Shown in pieces: positions 25,036-37,228 of a stretch of DNA of 64,000 nucleotides. Below the pieces are notes generated by a model. The model searched no databases. It saw only the letters and a program-made list of their open reading frames with translations, and was not told where the DNA came from. The first letter of the stretch is position 1; the number at the start of each line of letters is the position of its first letter. Both the position numbers and the translations under genes were made by a program. This DNA is from Apostichopus japonicus (taxonomy: Eukaryota; Echinodermata; Holothuroidea; Aspidochirotida; Stichopodidae): assembly GCF_037975245.1 (NCBI RefSeq), contig NC_092567.1:26272376-26336375 (forward strand), in the 5' to 3' direction.

Positions 25036-28000
25036 CTTGATACCATATATAGCACATGGGAATACGAACACAAAGATGATGAATATCAAACAGTTAAACA
25101 AAATAAAGTTAGCTTAACACTGACGACAAATAATTGTGATGTTTTGTTTGTATATCGCGCGTATTTGTTTATACCCTCCAGGTATAATAGAATGATTCCT
25201 GCCTGGATTTAATAGTCTTATCGACAACAATATCGTTATATCCTTCATATTAGGTGCATCCTCAAAGTGGACTAATCCACCATATCAGATAAATTAAATT
25301 AAAGAGAGATATCCTTTCTACTAAAAATTTATAAAAGCCGCAAATTTTCTGGAAGGTCAAAGAGTCCTGGCGCTAATATAAACCAAAACAGGATTAAAGT
25401 CTTGACTTCATATATATTAAAATATTACAAGTAATTATGTCTGAAAAGTTTTCAAAGGTCACATTGCCTACAATTTTCTACGGAGTAATCCCCACCTATA
25501 GGTGGATTCGTGGCTTGCTATTTGATGTTGTTTTCAACTGAGGTTACCTTGGTTTAAAGTCCGTGTAAGGTATATAAGTATACGTATCGATGAAATGACC
25601 CCAAAGTGCAGGGCCGTTTCGATATTGCAGTTAAAGAGGTTGTCCATTGGCTGAGAGAACTCGTACGAAACAGCACAGTTTAGAATAGGGGAGTGTTTAA
25701 ACTTGAACTTTCCCAGCTACACATTTGTGTGAACGCATGTGTAGCCAATGTGAACGCATGTGAATGCATGTGGAAAATATGAGAGTAACATATAATCTTA
25801 AGCAAACTTATCGTGTTATAATGTACTGTCACCATGAGTCATGTTAAGTTCCTCGCGGGAAATCTTGTTACTTTTGGGAAATATCTTAGGAACAATTTTA
25901 TAGTCATGGGTCTATATATACTCTTCAATGCAGCTCCTTTAACGTTAAGGTGGTAAGTGGTCATAACGAGATGTGTCAAAGCCTAAGGAAAGCCCGCCTG
26001 ATATGTGCAGTGATGGTTAATAGTGACGGACCTAGCGAAGCGATTAACCTCTGCATGAACTTGAAGCTCTCGACTTGCGCACGATCAGCAAATGTATTCC
26101 ACAAATAGCAAGCTAAGGTTGCCGATGCTTGGAGCATATCTTTGTCTTCTTTCCATTATATTCATCACAGAAGGATTGTCGTACTTCTTCGTGGCCTCGA
26201 CAACCGGGACGGGGTAGGGGTAGGGGGAGGGTGGAGGTGGTTGCGGTCGACCCCAATGATTTCCACCTATAGCAGTGAATATCATTCCGGTGTGGTGCGC
26301 ACACAGGCGGTTACTTCACCCCCAAGAAGTATTGCTCTGACTAGTGAGATACCTCTGGTCATGTCTATGGGTTGAAGTCCTCATGAGATCACAGAAGAAC
26401 TTATTAATGCATGTTAATCCAATCCCTGTGCTCCTATTTGAATTTATATTGTTTGTCTTGGGCATTGAGACAGTATCCAATTCTTTTCTACCTCACAGAC
26501 ATATTTTTTCTCTTTGTTTAGTATATCTAATGGATCCCTTTTGATATTTAGACAAAAACAGCCAATAACCACCTGATTGTTATCCTTTCTGTCTAGACCT
26601 TAGTTTTAGCTTCTTCTTTGCTTATTTAGTACACCCTTTTTTTTTTTTAATAGGTTTATCTTTTAATCTTCATGAAAAGGCCCCGTTGTAACCGGGTATT
26701 GTCAAAACTTGGATTCATATCACCGTTCACGTTTGGAGGTATATTCTTTTCTTTAAAAGACTTAAACGAAGTATTCTGGATTACTAGGAGAGAAAAGGGG
26801 GCAGGTTTTAACATAACGGAAAGAAAAGGAAAAGAAGAAGAATTGGAAATCTCGACCGCAATAAAAAGCAAAAGGCTTAGAAATAAATTAGAACTACTAA
26901 GCCATTTGAGAAAGCGAAGGTAAAAGCACCCTCATTTGCACCCCCCCCCCCTCCCGCGCAACCCATCCTCGACAAAGAAAGGTCTATTAGGTGGATCATG
27001 GAGGTAAAAATGGGTGGATCTACAGTCGGGCTCGGGGTAAGCTACGTGCATGTAGTGACTGTTGACGTCACTGTACATAACTAAGGGGTATACTGGTAAG
27101 GTAGGGTAGGGTAGCAAGGTTAGAGATTCAGATGCAGTTACATCAACAAATACGCATGTGAATACGAAAACAACAATAGTTTTGTTACGCCAACACTGCC
27201 TATAGCCACTTATCTTAATCATTCTCTAGACAATGTCTCAATGTGGTCTATTAAAAGACAATAATTTATTAAGTGAATTATAATGTTATGTAAAACTTTC
27301 TAATGAATCTTGTCAGATTTCTACTTGTTTGAATAGCATTTGTGTGTCGTCTGCTCAACTTTTCCAGTCATTTACATAATATTTATGAATATTCACGAGA
27401 TGGGTTTATTCTAAACGTATACATGATACAATTGAAAAATACATGTTTTTTTTCTTGGCTCGAATACAGCAAACTATAACGTGTTGAATCCATGCGAATT
27501 ATGCACGACGTCATACTTATGCACGAGTTCGATCCGAAAGTGGGCATGCAAAAATGGAGAAAAACTGGAGGGAACGTGCTGTATGCCGATAACATTATAA
27601 AGGAGATCATATAAGAAAAATCAAAAAAGTAAAAGTAGAACTTGACTACATATATATGGGATTCCCCGTTTGAGAAGAAATTGATTGAAACTAAAGGGTT
27701 TTAATACGTGATAAATTTTACATGTTTATCAGTGAGTTGTGCTTATTCTTTATACTTTTTGTTAGATAGAAATTCTGCCATACTTCATTAACGTTGACTG
27801 AAGAGCGGTTCTTACAACTCGAGTACTTTAGATGCTATTTGTGTCGCTGGTATACTGAAATTTGTCACGTTTCTGTTTTACTTCTGATAAGTCTTATAAG
27901 TGAGATAATTATAGCGTTCTTCATCAATCATTATGAAAGAGGCGATGTAATTGACGGTGTTTCTTTCGTTTCTGATGAGAGGCAGAATAGATGATATATA

Positions 28001-31000
28001 AGAAGGGGGAGGGGTGAGTGATGGTCTGTTACCATGGCAACATAATGTGTGTGACTATTTACGTGCTGTTACGCAACCATTTGATTAGCACGTACAGCGG
28101 TATGATGTATCAAATGAAGAAACCAACAGTAGGTAACTGTGCATGATATTTCTATGTTATGTACAGGGTCTCGTTATAGATGACGAAATTCGCCTATATT
28201 TTCTATTTTTCTACACACTAATTAGAAAGCTTTCCCTAGTATATATTTGGTGTTATCATGTTTACAATTTTTTGAGATTTTGACCACTGTGATCTCGAAT
28301 GACTTTGATATGTACCTTAGACTATAGGTTATATGTGCGCAACCACATGTATAGTATTTGAATTATCGTCTTTACAAGCCAATGCGTTACACCATGATAA
28401 ACCTACACGCATGAAGATTGGCCTTGCATCCGTCCAGCAACCTAAAAATATACTTTGAGTTTAGCATAGGCCTACGTACAAGCAGCGTCACAACAGACGA
28501 TGATTATGCATATACTCTGTTTAATAATATACAATGTTTATGTATTCGTATTATTTGCATAAAGTTTACATATCGGTTGACGTGTTATTGTTATATAAGC
28601 CCATAATTAAAAAGCTATAATTAATTACATCTTAAACGGCTGTAAGAAATACTACACCTCATCAAAAGTGAACTTTGCACTATAAACAGTGGTCTGTTAT
28701 TTACAATTTAAATATTGTTTGTCAGTTTTAGTAAAGGGAATACAACATCCACTTTAAACAGACGTCGCCAAACAGCATAAACCTAAATGAAATAAAGTTT
28801 ACAGCCTCTCAAGACTGCAGGGCCAGCATGCATCATAAAAAGTCAAGTTTCATACAAAAGAAGGACGAAAAGTGACATCTTAAAAATAAATGCTCCCATG
28901 AAAATATCAGCCACAATCTGTTAAACATATAAACGAGATGGATTTGTCTGTCCGTCTGTTTATTTATGTGGCTTTATAGACAGTATATTATTGCAGACTG
29001 AGCCGAACATAACAGAAGGGAGGAAGAGAGAGAAAAAAATGTTTCGTTTGTTGCTTTTAGACCGAATTTATGACAATTTTTGGATAAACACATAACTATA
29101 CCAATATGATAAATTTGCAGAGGTAGTGTTTTCTTTTCCTAGTTTTGATGGATTCGTAAAATCAAAGTACATTATTTCTCATTGTTATGATTTTTATATA
29201 CGTCATCAACAACGTAAATTTAAATCATCTCGAAAAGGATTCTTTTACGTATAAGGATTTATAGCCATCCCCCCCCCTCCGTCCCACCTCCACCATTTTC
29301 ACAGAATATTCTATAGATCGATATACAGACCTAAGTCAAAAGCTATATATTTCGAACAGACCATCAATACACATTGCGATGTTATCCTTAAAGGGTATCT
29401 TTTACACGGTATATAGGTCTATATTTATAGGGGAGGGGAGGAGGAGTTAAGAATTGTCAATTCTTGATGATAAATGAACATTAATATGAAATTTATAAAA
29501 ACATATATCTCTATCGAAAATCGTGGAAAAGCATGTACGATTTTCCCTGAAATTGTATAACCCCGTACAACGTTTTTGTGTTTTAAATGTTTACCCTTTC
29601 GTGCACAATACAATCGATGTCATCCTGTATTTCATCCCAATGTACTAACCGACTATATTCTGCTCTCGATTTACCGTATAGTTGAAAAACAGGCACTTTA
29701 TCGCGAAAAAAATAAAGTGTTCGTCGAAATGAGACACGGGTCAAATTCATCACAAAATAGAGAATTCACTTACAAGAAACTATCTACCGTTACAGTTTAA
29801 CCTCACTGTAAAAGATCTATCTTGTTATCACTTTAATTGCTTGACTTGTGAGATTCAACTTGAGAAAGAAAAAAAAGAAAGAATCACCGACAAAAGTGCC
29901 GCCGAACAAAGGAAACCGCCACGTAATGTATTATTAGAAGCATACCCTATGTGCCCTTTAACTCACACCATGAAATATGCCAGATGTCTCAGTCACTTCT
30001 GCTCGTTTACAACATTCTTTTCTTTAGCTGCACATAACAGTCTTTTCTTTTCGGCGTAAAAAAAGTTTATTTATCTATCAAAACTGAGAGACAATCTTTG
30101 AAGCATGAACCAGAGATGGTTTTGAGATACGTGACTAACAGTAATCTACAACTTGCACTCTCTCCTGTAAGTTACCCAAGTCTTTCTTTCCCTTTTTTGT
30201 TGTTGAATTATGCGGAAAAAGTCCTATGGTCTTCAACAATGTGTTTTCAAGACTTCTGTGCAGGTTTCAAACGAATCCAATCTCTAATCGGTAGTCTATA
30301 ATCTTGCTAAACAGATGAAAAAATATGGATTAAATTTTGAACTAGCTACTGATTTGATTAAAGCAATGCTTCGGGTTTGATTAAATTTAAGCTACAGTAA
30401 GAATCATTCATATAGGAATTCCGCCCAGGTGGGTGGGGTTAGTGGGGGGGGGGGGGTTAGAGGAGGACAGGAGTAAGGCCCGCGTGAGAGTCATATCTCT
30501 AAAAGGTACTGGTTTATGTCCCATGGTAAACATACAACGATGTATTCCTCAAAGAGTGTATTTTTTCCCTACATATAAAAGTGCATTTATTTAAGTTGTA
30601 TATTACCATGCGGGGAGCTGATACGACACTCACCAGTGCATCGAGACAGCATACCCTAATACCGCAATACTCGCAATCATCCACACAACTTCAGAGTGAT
30701 TCCAAATAATTGGATTTTTATTTGTTTTTATTTGAGTTTATCTCTGGTTGTTGACCCTTTCAACAGAGCTAAGCGGTAAAAGTTTCTAGGAACAGACAGC
30801 CTGTGCGTCCAAGCGCCGTGACGATTTATCCATAATTTACTCGCGTCGGTTCATTGAAGACATTGATTTATGGATTTTGAGACGTATAGAAAAATAAAAA
30901 TGTCTGAATATGTCTGGTCAGGTCTTGAATTTGTTTTGTTATCTAGCGGTCGCCTTATCAGATTATCAAATTAATTGGATTATACATTACTTGTACAACC

Positions 31001-31046
31001 CATTCTCTACTGCGATCTGACTATACACTTAACTTCTCTTTTGCAG

Positions 31047-31152
31047 TTCACAATTATCGCTAAGTTATTTATGGACCACACATTAAGATTTTACCCCGGT
31101 CAAGGGGAATTCAGCGACCAAGACTATAGTGGTACAGGAGTAAATTACACAG
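31047..31152 (+). other. exon-like segment on the plus strand
   Basis: A strong acceptor (TCTCTTTTGCAG) is followed by 106 nt of open sequence and a donor ACACAG|GTGAGA. In the open frame it reads FTIIAKLFMDHTLRFYPGQG, then EFSDQDYSGTGVNYT. It is antisense to the RERG-like intron 1. The family is not recognised and no partner exons were found, so a chance splice-site pair is quite possible. Confidence 0.15.
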
Positions 31153-33410
31153 GTGAGAGATCATTATGGGTTGTGTTGATATAACAATTAGCGCTCAAAC
31201 AGAATCTGTCAGTAGTGCAGGGACCAGCGAGATGGGGGAGGGGTGCCGAGATGGGGTGGGGTGGGGGTTGGGGATGGGATGGGATAGGGATGGGAAGCCG
31301 TAGAAGGGGAGGGAATATAATGAAACATAATATATGGTCTGAAGTATTTGCCTGAATATGGAATGTTCGAAACGTTTGTCTACCTCAACGAAGTAGATTA
31401 AAATAAATGTAATTTGTTCATTTGTTGCAATGACGTTTACAGAATCTCTAGAAAGTTTAATTTTTTTCTCAAAATAAAGCTTTGCAGAAGCATTATGTGT
31501 GATCATATATCCATGCATGTAGCCATACACTTTACATAAAGGAGTTACAGGGTGGACTGTGTTATTATTCTGATGTTAGCATAGTTCATTAACTAACAGT
31601 ATAGGCCTACGACAAAACAGAATGTAGTTGCATGTAAATATATATTGGAGATATTTCTAATTTCTATAGCATGATATTGATTAAATTGAATAATTGTAGA
31701 TATTAGTATTAGTTAATGAATCATTGAGGACATACTAAACCCAATTAAAAAATAAATCTTAATTAATTGGAGATATCCGTAAACATTTAAAATCTGTTTA
31801 TAATTTGAGATTAGCCATAAACGGGATTCGCTTACTGTCTGGGTATTTATTATGTATTGTAGCTGCAGTGATAGACAGTAAAACTAGCTAGATGTGAGAA
31901 TGTCTTTAAGTGCAAGTTTCGATTTATTTTGATCTCCAGTTCATTTATTTGTTTCTTCACAACTTTTATAAGAAAAAAATAAAGAATATATACAAATGAA
32001 TAACAAGCTGTGGAAGTAAGCACTGCTTAAGAACACTGATGCCAACAAAGCAACACACTCCCTTGCAGGAAAAGATACTTCAACATAAAATATAAAAGTT
32101 ATAATAACCGATAGATGCAGCCTTTACGAAGCAGTTACACCACTCAAGGAGGATAAATCAGTTTTGTATTTTGTAACAACGCATGGAAAATTATACTTGA
32201 TTTCGAAAATTAATATTTATACAGCAAGATAAACCACATGCGCTGCACAGGTACACATGCATTTCTAATTCTTACGTTATAGCATCAAACTTGGATGAAC
32301 GTACGTAGTTGGGGATATTTACATTAATAAAGTTACAACAAAGGGGTCGTTATTACCAATAGGAAAGGAAATTCGTGCTCTCAGCATCGTAAATAGCGGT
32401 ATTTTACCATACATAAGATTAAATGGGGAATCTAATGGGGCTATATTCTATGAACTTATCGCAAAGTTTGTTTTGAAACTGTTCGTGAACACACAGGCAC
32501 GCACGCACGCGAGCGAGCGAGCGAGCCAACGCGCCCACGCACAACACTGTAGGGGGAAAATCCCCAAACCAAGAAACACTGGATGACATTATGCTAATAG
32601 CGTTACGTTGAGGGTCATTAAGAGATTGCAAATGGCGACCTCTATTCCATTTTTTCAATCCCTTATTCTCTTTTACTACGTGAAAGGTCGTGAAAGGTCG
32701 ACGTAGAATTGTCGTAGTAACATCACAGTAGGAGAGGGCATTCACATTTTGCAGCACTTCAAAGGAAATAATTTTCGTGACTTAAGAACTTACAAAACGG
32801 GTTCATCTTAGACTCACATTATAACCAGCGATCAATTCTTCTAAATTTCGTCAATATAAAAAATTATAACTTCGCCTAGCTCAAATGTAATGTCGATTAA
32901 AAACTACAAGGGAAAGGCTTTAAAGCAGCTTTCCATAGGTACATACTTATACTGTAACCGATTTAACACACGCATGGTGTTTCGACCTGCGAAGAATTTT
33001 ACTTAAAAGTTATTCCCTTTTATGTTTCAGGAGACTGGTGGTCCGATAGTGTAACTCTTTAATGCCTAACGTAATATTACCTGTTTTAATGAAGGAGGGA
33101 TGAGGGAAGGGAACATGGGAGGGTGGTGCGGATGAGGTAGTGGGGTCTTTGGGGGGGGGGATAATGGTTATACAACGCAACATAATTTTCACAATTATAT
33201 TTGATCTGGAATGAGCTAAGGAACGATATATATTTGATTTAGCGGGCACGTATAAGTGAGCAGAGTAATCGGGCTTTTGCAGTAAGGGTTTCAATCATAC
33301 CAATGCATTGTCCGTGAAATCGCTGATTGACGAGAGGTCCTATGTTAACTACGCCATGGGTGTGAAAGGGCTGGAAGAACATGTGAAGTAAAGCTAATAT
33401 TAACACTTAC

Positions 33411-33477
33411 CAGATTTGCCAACACCTGGTCTTCCGAGCACCACAAGTTTACATTCGTTGCATTTTGTTGGAGACAT
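33411..33477 (-). CDS. RERG: RERG-like small GTPase, exon 1 (start codon and P-loop)
   Basis: Encodes MSPTKCNECKLVVLGRPGVG then KS (residues 1-22) and the first base of codon 23. GRPGVGKS at residues 15-22 is the G1 phosphate-binding loop that contacts the nucleotide phosphates and magnesium. The donor is TCTG|GTAAGTG. I chose the ATG at 33475-33477 because it gives a leader of normal RERG length before the first beta strand. The frame upstream to the acceptor at 33553 is open but has no other Met, and a candidate upstream exon closes that frame with a TAA. The joined exons give 207 residues. A longer, N-terminally extended isoform starting in an unseen exon remains possible. Confidence 0.9.
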
Positions 33478-33552
33478 ATTGATTCCAGGTAGACTCCGCC
33501 TTCTTTGTCTCTGGTTTATATCTGGTGTATTATTATTATTGTTGTTACCACC
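33478..33552 (-). other. 5' UTR part of RERG-like exon 1
   Basis: This is the stretch between a good acceptor (TTTCTCTTTATAG, just right of 33552 on the plus map) and the chosen start codon. It is in frame with the GTPase and would read GG, then six Asn from an AAC/AAT run, then TPDINQRQRRRSLPGIN. It has no Met and no stop. The simplest reading is 5' UTR; the alternative is an Asn/Arg-rich N-terminal extension. Confidence 0.6.
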
Positions 33553-36500
33553 CTATAAAGAGAAAACGATATTACAAACAACAGTTAACTTCAACAAGAA
33601 ATTATGCATATTTTAGGAAACGTCAAGTTATTTTATTTCCATAGCGAACTTCGCGAAGCAGACAGTCTATTATAATAATATCACTTTAGTATCAAGTACT
33701 GCAGCGGAGTCACATTATGGGCTTTGCGTAACAATATTTGCAAGTGAGAAGCCGTACGTCCTAATTTGTACCTTATAAGTTGCGATTCAAATGAGTTTTC
33801 GCATTTAGGTTCTTGCAAATATTAGTATTACAAATAAGGTTTCTAATCTTTAAGTAACATGAAACCCTTAATGTTAGAACCGGGTGGTTTCCAGTTTGAA
33901 AATACAACAGTATTTAAAGTCTTCGCATATCTCCATGGTAACTAGTTAGCAGTATTCAATAACAGCTAATTTATGAAAGGTTGTAAAATATAGACTATAA
34001 CACACAAGAATGTAATATATTAATGACCTACATGTAATTACCTGATGATTCTGTATCGGATATAATGAAATGATTTACCATTTACCGGAATATGTTAATG
34101 AACTACATGTAATTACATAATGACTGTAACTCTGTACCGGATATACTGAAATTATTGAACATGTGCATTACGCGAAATAATGCATGACGTCACAATACCT
34201 ACAGTATCTTTCGTAACTTTTAAGCAAACCTACGACTAAAGGTAGAATTTTCGTAGATGTTGGCGATGTGAGTGTTATCCGCCCTGTTCATGACTGCAAG
34301 CGATGTACGACTACATGCCGAGTCGGGCAAGTTTGTAATTGACGCTTTCCCCTTCCCCTCCTCTTCCCCTCCCCTCCCATTCCCTTCTCTTCCCCAACCC
34401 CCTCCCCCTCTAAGAATTGAAAGTGAAACAGGTCGTAGGTAAGGCTGGGTTAAAGCCAAGTAGAGAGGAAATAAACAGCGTAAAGGGTAATATAGATATA
34501 CGATGAATGAAATATTAGAGCAAGTTTCATGAAATTTCATGAATAATAGAAATAAAATAAAAAATAAAACGTTTTCTTTGTTTAAGCGAATTCACGCGGA
34601 ACCCTTTGTATTGTTCAGTCCTTCATATGTGCACTTAACATTAGCGACAAGTATGTTATTTTGACACACCTCCTATCTGTTAACATTGTGGCCTCATCTA
34701 TACAACATGTTTTGTTATGTCGAAACATTCTCATATTTTGGTGAATCAGTCGTCGGTGTTACGTATAATCACACGTTACGTCACAATGTCAGTATATTCA
34801 ACTTTTGGAGATACTGTATCCTTCCTGTGAGGGAAAATCAATCTTTTTGCTTTTAACGTTATTTTGTCTCACTTTTTTCTTCTCTGAGCGAGTGAACACA
34901 TTGTGAATAAAGAAAACCTCTAGGGTAGAATTACCATAGATCTTCCATTGTTTACAAATGTTTGCTCTCTTCGAAAACTTTGCCAATAAATATAAAGAAT
35001 TAATGGATTAAATGTGCGAGGCGAAAAAAGGCTTACGTTATTAAGTGACGTCAAACAGGGAACAAGTTATATTTTACTTTTAACATATTCAGCTGTTGTT
35101 GATGCGAATGGCGAAGATGACATAACATAGAGAATTTATTTTATTGATTTTATTTCAAAAATAAAAATTTAAGCTGTTGATATGAATGCTATTGTTTTCT
35201 TCTTTCTCCATTGTTCTTTCTATTTCCAAATCCAAAGATTATCCGCATGTTAGGTAGCTCAAATTGCAAAGAGTTATATACCCTACGGGATGTTATTCTG
35301 AGACGTTACAAGGATCCCGTATAGATTTGAAAGTGGGAAAGAGGAGAGGTCGTGACAATGTTCACTGATGTAGAAAGTGGCAAGTGCCACCCGTGACGTC
35401 ATCACGGTTGCATGAATGTCAATGCTCCAAACATTCCAACCCCGCCCCTCACCCCTGCAGTCCTGTTGCCCGCGGGTCGTGATAAATGAGAAAAATGTGG
35501 CCTTCCAATTGTGTTAAAATAAATCAAATAGCGAAAGTAAAACGTAAATGTTTGGTTAGTAACTATTAGTTGATTTTTTAAGCATATTTGGGAATTATAC
35601 TTATGCCAGTTCTACCGAGTGCCCCGACACTGGGGAGGGGTGGTTTTTAATAAGTTTCAAAGTAATACATTTCACGCATACGTATTACCACAGGCGCCAA
35701 ATTCAACGTCAGAGAATATTAGTCCAACTCCTTCCAACATCCCATATCTCACCCCACCCCCCCCCCCACACACGATGTGTAGGTGTCGCGGAGATAAAGT
35801 AAGTCTTTTGAGTTTCATGAAGTTGGTCACCAATTTTCGGAATATTTACCAGACCTAAACGTGGCTTTAACAATTAGATTGCAAGCAATAAACCTGTACA
35901 TTTTGTGTTTATTAGTTCTTTGTCACTACATAAGTTAATTGGCTAATAATCAGTAATTCCGCGAACGATTGTAAAATGAAGTCACCGAGACATCTTGATT
36001 TAATTACATCCATGTAAACTCCTTCATTATTAATTGAAAAGAAACTTGATTAACCTAACCCACTTAAATTAATATTTACATTTTTTTGAAACGCAAAATT
36101 TTCCATGTCAAAAGGAATCTATACATGCGACACCCAAATTGTTACTAGGTATGTTAATATGGCTGAACTTACATTGCACCTTTACCATGCCCCTTTTAAA
36201 GTTTTTAAGTATAAGTTTCCATGATATTAATAACTTCACGAGAATATTTGTGTTAAAAGATTTCCCATACGGAGAAACAACTTAGCAAGGCAATATTCGT
36301 TTTGTTTCTTTTTAACTAACGCAACATGAAAATGATTTCTTAGGCTCTTGAATGAATTGAAATTACTTCCCTGTCCGATTTTCCTTTCAAGTGGTCACGC
36401 AGAACTATTTCTCAATGTATTACACGTAATTGTGCGTAATTTTAATAATAGTAATAATAATAATAATAATATAATAATATACGCCTAGGTTTGATCCAAA

Positions 36501-37179
36501 GACATATAAACCCACCCCCCCCCCTTCCGATGCCTGCTCATTTTAATATGATCCCTTCCCTCGCAGCCTACACTCATATCAATAACTAGTAACCTCACTA
36601 GAAAATTTGTTCCAATACACTGTAACGATTCCATGTTATGTGAATAAATAGGAGGGGGGGGGGGGGGGTGGAACCAGACTTAAGAGCAATTAAGCAGTAA
36701 TATTTAGAGTAACATTACGAACACTATATCGCAACATTCAGTTATATTTACCAAGGAGCAGAAAGCATTTTTTTTGTCGTTTACATTTTCCGCCCTCTTT
36801 TTCATTCCCCTTGACCAAGTAAGAAATATTGTTGATGCATTCTTACTCAATTTATTACAAACTGTCTACGTTCTTTGTTTTTCCTCTAAACATCTTGTTT
36901 ATATCGGTCTAGTCATAGCAAACGATACAATAAAATTCAACAAAAATTCACACACACACACACACACAACTTGTTATTGACCAGAACCCTTTTTCTCCTC
37001 CCTTCCCGTTTACATTGCCAATTCTTTGTAGGCTCTTGCCCCTCTACTCCCCTCCTCCCTCACAGCCTGTCTCTGTTCATTCAATGATTAACACTCGTGT
37101 GAATAATTTTGATGATGATTATAAAAGCAAGTTAGTCATAATTATGTATAGTTAAAATATTATGAAAAGTATAACTTAC
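33553..37179 (-). other. candidate first intron (5' UTR) of the RERG-like gene
   Basis: Lies between the candidate non-coding exon and exon 1. It holds a diverged direct duplication (34020-34156), C-rich stretches near 34350 and 35760, a G run at 36654-36668 and a CA microsatellite at about 36948-36968. No other gene is visible. Confidence 0.4.
34020..34156 (+). repeat. diverged tandem duplication, about 76 bp
   Basis: TAATGACCTACATGTAATTA at 34020 recurs as TAATGAACTACATGTAATTA at 34096, and both are followed by a CTGTA(T/C)CGGATATA(A/C)TGAAAT block. Confidence 0.7.
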
Positions 37180-37228
37180 CGTGGGAGCTGTGTATCTTCT
37201 GCGTTATAATACGTTGTTAGTAAAAATT
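37180..37228 (-). other. candidate non-coding 5' exon of the RERG-like gene
   Basis: A consensus donor (CCCACG|GTAAGTTAT) faces the acceptor of exon 1 about 3.6 kb away. Read in the frame that would continue into exon 1, it meets TAA at 37204-37206, so it would be untranslated and would fix the start at 33475-33477. The right edge is uncertain: an acceptor-like GCACAG gives 37228, but it could instead be a first exon extending further right. Confidence 0.4.

Larger units (their letters stand above)
18183..33410 (-). other. intron 1 of the RERG-like gene
   Basis: A 15.2-kb intron between the P-loop exon and the switch I exon, with GT-AG borders. It contains the SINE-relic cluster at 20760-21245, a terminal-inverted-repeat element at 24669-25035, several long G or C runs, G-rich stretches near 26210, 30430 and 31230, a CACG/GCGA microsatellite at about 32497-32527, and one exon-like segment on the opposite strand at 31047-31152. 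The rest is AT-rich with no supported feature. Confidence 0.85.

Noticed and set aside
24872-25117. Pro/Gly-rich frames on both strands
   Set aside because: They are read through the G and C runs of a mobile element.
27095-27120. Telomere-like GGTAGGGTAGGGTA repeat
   Set aside because: Only about three units, and the unit is not the TTAGGG animal telomere repeat.
32419-32757. 112-codon minus-strand frame
   Set aside because: It runs through a CACG/GCGA microsatellite and has no recognisable domain.
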